From: Apopatosoma sp963618495
GTDB taxonomy: Bacteria; Bacillota; Clostridia; Oscillospirales; CAG-272
Direction: 5' to 3'
DNA: 34,992 bases
NCBI GenBank assembly: GCA_963618495.1
Contig: CAVESF010000022.1
Coordinates: 1-34,992, forward strand
Below are positions 32,731-34,992 of the stretch, piece after piece (position 1 is the first letter of the stretch; the number at the start of each line of letters is the position of its first letter). Below the pieces are notes generated by a model. It saw only the letters and a list, made by a program, of their open reading frames with translations. It was not told the origin of the DNA and did not search any database. The translations under genes and the position numbers were made by a program.

Positions 32731-33682
32731 AGCTCTCCGCTCCTTTCCTTTGCGCCAGCTCGAAAAATTCATCGAGGTCAAAGCCGCATTCTTTTTCTTT
32801 TTCTTTGGGCTGTCCCCTCGGCAGTGCGCCGAGAGGTGTGCGTTCGTGCTTGTCCCATTTTCCAGCGAAATATTTCCAGTCCGCAAAAGTCGGATTCTTT
32901 ACGGCGTTGTAGTCGTAAAAACGCTTCGCCGCATTTTCGTCGCCGATGCCGTGTCCTGCAAAAAAATCAACGATTTCTTTTTTGAGTGCGTTTTCTGTCT
33001 CGCCCTTTTCGCGTGCGTATGTGCGCACGGTCGAACGTAGTGAGACTTTGTGGACTAAATTATTTTCGATATGCTCTGTCTGTAAGCTAAACTTGGGTTC
33101 GCACTCGGCATTATAATAAACCTTGTTGGGTGCCTTAAATTTTTTTGGCTTTTTATTTTTTTCTATAAGGGGGTGTGGGGGAAAAGTCTTTTTTTCTTTT
33201 TCGCTTTTTTGCGGTTGAGTATCACCGATAGTATCACTGATAGTATCACTTTCGTTTTTTGAAAATCCGAAAACCGTTGCCACATCTGCATTTTCGGGAT
33301 GTTCGCTTAGTATCACCGATGGTATCACTGATAGTATCACTTTTTCGGAAACACCCGAAAATTGGTATTTTCCCCACTCTGTGATTTTTATCATAGTCTG
33401 CCGCTTAGCAGAACACATTATGATTTGTTTTTCTGCTTCAAATTTTTTCAGAATGCGCCGTATTTTGCTTTTGTCTATTTGAAATTTCAAAGCAAGCGTC
33501 GGCACGGTTATAATCAGCTCCCCCTCTTTGAGAACCCGCCTTTCTCCGCCGAATAAGACTTCCGTTTCTTCGTGTTCGGCAGAGAGAAGCAGATAGACCC
33601 AGATAGCCATGTGTGAGGCATCCCTGCACACCGTGTTGTTGTCCAGCATCTTGCGATGCAGGCAAATCCATCCTTCTGCCAT
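32690..33682 (-). CDS. Replication initiator with winged-helix N-terminus (330 aa)
   Basis: The N-terminal 105 residues carry a winged-helix fold seen in phage replisome organisers: MAEGWICLHRKMLDNNTVCR, then ASHMAIWVYLLLSAEHEETE, then TLALKFQIDKSKIRRILKKF. The middle part is flexible and encodes the iteron repeats twice in different frames. The C-terminal region (about 205-300) has helices and FADWKYFAGKWDKHE. This resembles DnaD/RepO-type initiators that bind the origin and load host helicase. No primase or helicase loader gene is visible. AAAGGCGG precedes the start. Confidence 0.75.
   Translation of the reverse strand: MAEGWICLHRKMLDNNTVCRDASHMAIWVYLLLSAEHEETEVLFGGERRVLKEGELIITVPTLALKFQIDKSKIRRILKKFEAEKQIIMCSAKRQTMIKITEWGKYQFSGVSEKVILSVIPSVILSEHPENADVATVFGFSKNESDTISDTIGDTQPQKSEKEKKTFPPHPLIEKNKKPKKFKAPNKVYYNAECEPKFSLQTEHIENNLVHKVSLRSTVRTYAREKGETENALKKEIVDFFAGHGIGDENAAKRFYDYNAVKNPTFADWKYFAGKWDKHERTPLGALPRGQPKEKEKECGFDLDEFFELAQRKGAESYEKAATQNNPHAP
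33219..33340. other. Candidate replication origin with two iteron triplets
   Basis: Within the initiator gene, the unit GTGATACTATC(A/G), 12 bp, is repeated three times at 33249-33219 and three times at 33340-33310 on the minus strand, with exact 12-bp spacing (gtatcac cores at 33219, 33231, 33243 and 33310, 33322, 33334 on the plus strand). Each unit contains the palindrome TGATA-C-TATCA. T-rich runs at 33130-33215 lie alongside and could serve for strand opening. The same DNA unit is read as SVIL/SVIP in one cluster and as SDTI in the other, so it is conserved at the DNA level. Confidence 0.8.
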
Positions 33683-33699
33683 TCTTTACCGCCTTTCGC

Positions 33700-34161
33700 T
33701 TAAAAGGGGAAATCGTCATCCGAGCCGTCCGTTTCCGTGAAGTTCGGCGTGCTACTCTTGGAATATCGCGGCACCGTGCCGAAATCGGGATTTGGTGTAG
33801 GCTCTATGTTGTCGGGCGGTGCAGGCATTCCTTTGGGTGTTATGAAATTCGCTTCCTGCGCCATAAATTCCGTTGTGTATCTGCGCGTTCCGTTGCTGTC
33901 CGTGTATGAAGCGCTCTGCGCTTCGGCAACAATCGAAATAAAGTCGCCTTTCTGGAAAAATTTTGCTACAAATTCGGCGGTCTTTCTCCATGCGATTATG
34001 CGTAAAAAATCGCTTGGCGGATATTGTCCCTTTTCTTTCGGTGGAACCCGCCGTGAAACCGCAATCGAAAATTTTATTATGTAAACGCCCGTGTCGGTTT
34101 GTTTCAGCTCGAGGTCATCCACTATCCGCCCGATGAAAATACATTTGTTAAGTGATGGCAT
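33700..34161 (-). CDS. ssb: Single-stranded DNA-binding protein (153 aa)
   Basis: The OB-fold is clear: LNKCIFIGRIVDDLELKQTD, IIKFSIAVSRR, FLRIIAWRKTAEFVAKFFQKG and TEFMAQEANFI follow the usual SSB order. A flexible Pro/Asn-rich linker (about 110-145) leads to the acidic tip DDDFPF, which in bacterial SSBs binds partner proteins. GGAGG is upstream. It coats single-stranded DNA at the fork and during recombination. Next to the initiator gene. Confidence 0.95.
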   Translation of the reverse strand: MPSLNKCIFIGRIVDDLELKQTDTGVYIIKFSIAVSRRVPPKEKGQYPPSDFLRIIAWRKTAEFVAKFFQKGDFISIVAEAQSASYTDSNGTRRYTTEFMAQEANFITPKGMPAPPDNIEPTPNPDFGTVPRYSKSSTPNFTETDGSDDDFPF

Positions 34162-34399
34162 TATTTATTGCCTCCTGTTCCGGCATAGAATATCTTACGT
34201 AGTAAACCTGCTTTCCGTATCTGTTCTGCGCGCATTCGCGAGACCGCTGAACCGTGTAGCCCATCAGTTCGATTTCGCGTATTCTCGCCGAAAGTCGGAA
34301 ACATCCGTATTTGTCGTAGGCTTCTGCCTGTGTGAGCGTTTTCCCATGAAGAAAATGCTCGAGAATCATTTTTTTCTGTGCTTGTGTCTGTTCGCTCAT
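34148..34399 (-). CDS. Helix-turn-helix protein (83 aa)
   Basis: The sequence shows a winged-helix or helix-turn-helix pattern: MILEHFLHGKTLTQAEAYDK, YGCFRLSARIREIELMGYTV and a C-terminal hairpin (KQVYYVRYSM). This is the layout of small DNA-binding proteins found near phage replication genes. Its target is unknown. AGGAGG precedes the ATG; the end overlaps the SSB start by 14 bp, so both are probably made together. Confidence 0.7.
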   Translation of the reverse strand: MSEQTQAQKKMILEHFLHGKTLTQAEAYDKYGCFRLSARIREIELMGYTVQRSRECAQNRYGKQVYYVRYSMPEQEAINNAIT

Positions 34400-34402
34400 T
34401 TC

Positions 34403-34992
34403 CTATTCCTCCTTGAAGAAATTCTCGAATACTGCCGCGCCGTATTGACCTTTTGTAATCTCGATTATCTCGGCGATGGTATATTTGTCTTTCGTTTTGC
34501 CGAGGCTGTCAACAAAGTTGTCCGTGCCTGCGCGGCAAGCCCCTGTTATAACGCGATACATCGTTATAGCTTCGTCTTTGGTCACCGTATCTGCCGGTTT
34601 AAGCTTTCTGTATCGCTCTGCGCCACGCTCTTTGGCGTTTTTAAATTCGACATCCTTTACACCGTCCGAAAATGACTTGCAGTGCGCATAGTGCTTGCCG
34701 TCAAAGATAACATTTCTATTTCTGATTTTGCCGATATAGTAATAGTATTTGCCTATTTTCTTTACGCGCCTGATGTGCGTGAGTATATTGTCTGCATAAA
34801 GATACCGTCCCGCCTTATAGTCACCGTTTTTGAGATTTCGCGGCTTATAGTTATCGGGGAGCTGTGTAAGCCCCGTGCATCCGCTGAGGTAAAGCCCGCC
34901 GCCGACCGTCAGATTATCGGGGAGCTGTGTAAGCCCTGTGCATCCGCTGAGGTCAAGCCTGCCGCCGACCGTCAGATTATCGGGGAGCTGTG
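34403..34992 (-). CDS. Leucine-rich-repeat protein, C-terminal part (cut by window edge)
   Basis: The frame is open from the right edge to a stop at 34403 (about 196 residues seen). The first ~55 residues are two and a half repeats of 21 residues, consensus LPDNLTVGG-LDLSGCTGLTQ, encoded by a 63-bp tandem repeat. The remaining about 140 residues form a separate domain with GKYYYYIGKIRNRNVIFDGK and a helical end. The first methionine in this frame is internal, so the real start lies outside the window. LRR modules usually bind proteins. The partner is not known. Confidence 0.75.
   Translation of the reverse strand, partial: QLPDNLTVGGRLDLSGCTGLTQLPDNLTVGGGLYLSGCTGLTQLPDNYKPRNLKNGDYKAGRYLYADNILTHIRRVKKIGKYYYYIGKIRNRNVIFDGKHYAHCKSFSDGVKDVEFKNAKERGAERYRKLKPADTVTKDEAITMYRVITGACRAGTDNFVDSLGKTKDKYTIAEIIEITKGQYGAAVFENFFKEE
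34855..34992. repeat. 63-bp tandem repeat encoding leucine-rich repeats
   Basis: CGGGGAGCTGTG recurs at 34855, 34918 and 34981, giving an exact 63-bp period with few differences between copies. The high identity between units suggests recent expansion by unequal recombination. The array continues beyond the window edge. Confidence 0.9.

Noticed and set aside
33130..33215. Intrinsic terminator in the T-rich stretch
   Set aside because: T runs are on the non-transcribed orientation relative to the genes and no hairpin precedes them; an A/T-rich opening region beside the iterons is a better reading.
33219..33340. CRISPR array
   Set aside because: Units are 12 bp and directly adjacent with no spacers, and they lie in a coding gene.

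Overview
The window reads as about 35 kb of a tailed double-stranded DNA phage, or a prophage section, with a siphovirus-type gene order. Every gene I can support lies on the minus strand, so transcription runs from the right edge (position 34992) to the left edge (position 1). Strong AGGAGG-type ribosome binding sites before most genes, tight ATGA stop/start overlaps and the protein families (YqaJ-type exonuclease, DUF1351, RecT, TP901-type tape measure, Big_2-type Ig domains in virion proteins) point to a host in the Bacillota, probably an anaerobic gut Clostridia relative. The host assignment is inference. No integrase, repressor or lysis gene is visible, so both ends of the genome lie outside the window.

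Right part (about 34992 to 25931) is the early, DNA-metabolism region. In transcription order it holds a leucine-rich-repeat protein cut by the window edge, a small helix-turn-helix protein, SSB, a winged-helix replication initiator whose gene contains two triplets of 12-bp iterons (a likely origin), six small unknown genes, a YqaJ/lambda-type exonuclease, a RuvC-like resolvase, two small unknown genes, an adenine/cytosine-N4 DNA methyltransferase, DUF1351, RecT, a small Cys-rich protein, and a second DNA methyltransferase that is split by a frameshift in a run of seven G. Exonuclease, RecT, DUF1351, SSB and RuvC form a recombination/replication kit.

Centre (25930 to 24397) is a control region. 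An extended -10 promoter and a leader hairpin precede a zinc-ribbon protein of unknown function and a 57-residue protein. A strong intrinsic terminator and a tandem 18-bp repeat follow, immediately before the large terminase gene, which has no promoter of its own that I can see.

Left part (24384 to 1) is the late region: large terminase, two small genes, portal, a helical protein with a ferritin-like residue pattern, a fused protease-scaffold gene with an internal in-frame scaffold start, a probable decoration protein, the major capsid protein followed by a structured intergenic RNA, a set of neck/connector candidates, an Ig-domain virion protein, two small tail-assembly candidates, the probable major tail protein (also Ig-tailed, followed by a terminator-like hairpin), a small protein, the tape measure, two large tail-tip proteins, a small protein and a tail fibre that runs off the left edge.

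The points most worth a second look are the origin iterons read in two different protein frames, the poly-G tracts in both methyltransferase genes with one out of frame, an out-of-frame C5-methyltransferase-like tail behind the other, the promoter/terminator arrangement ahead of the terminase, and the ferritin-like protein in the head module.
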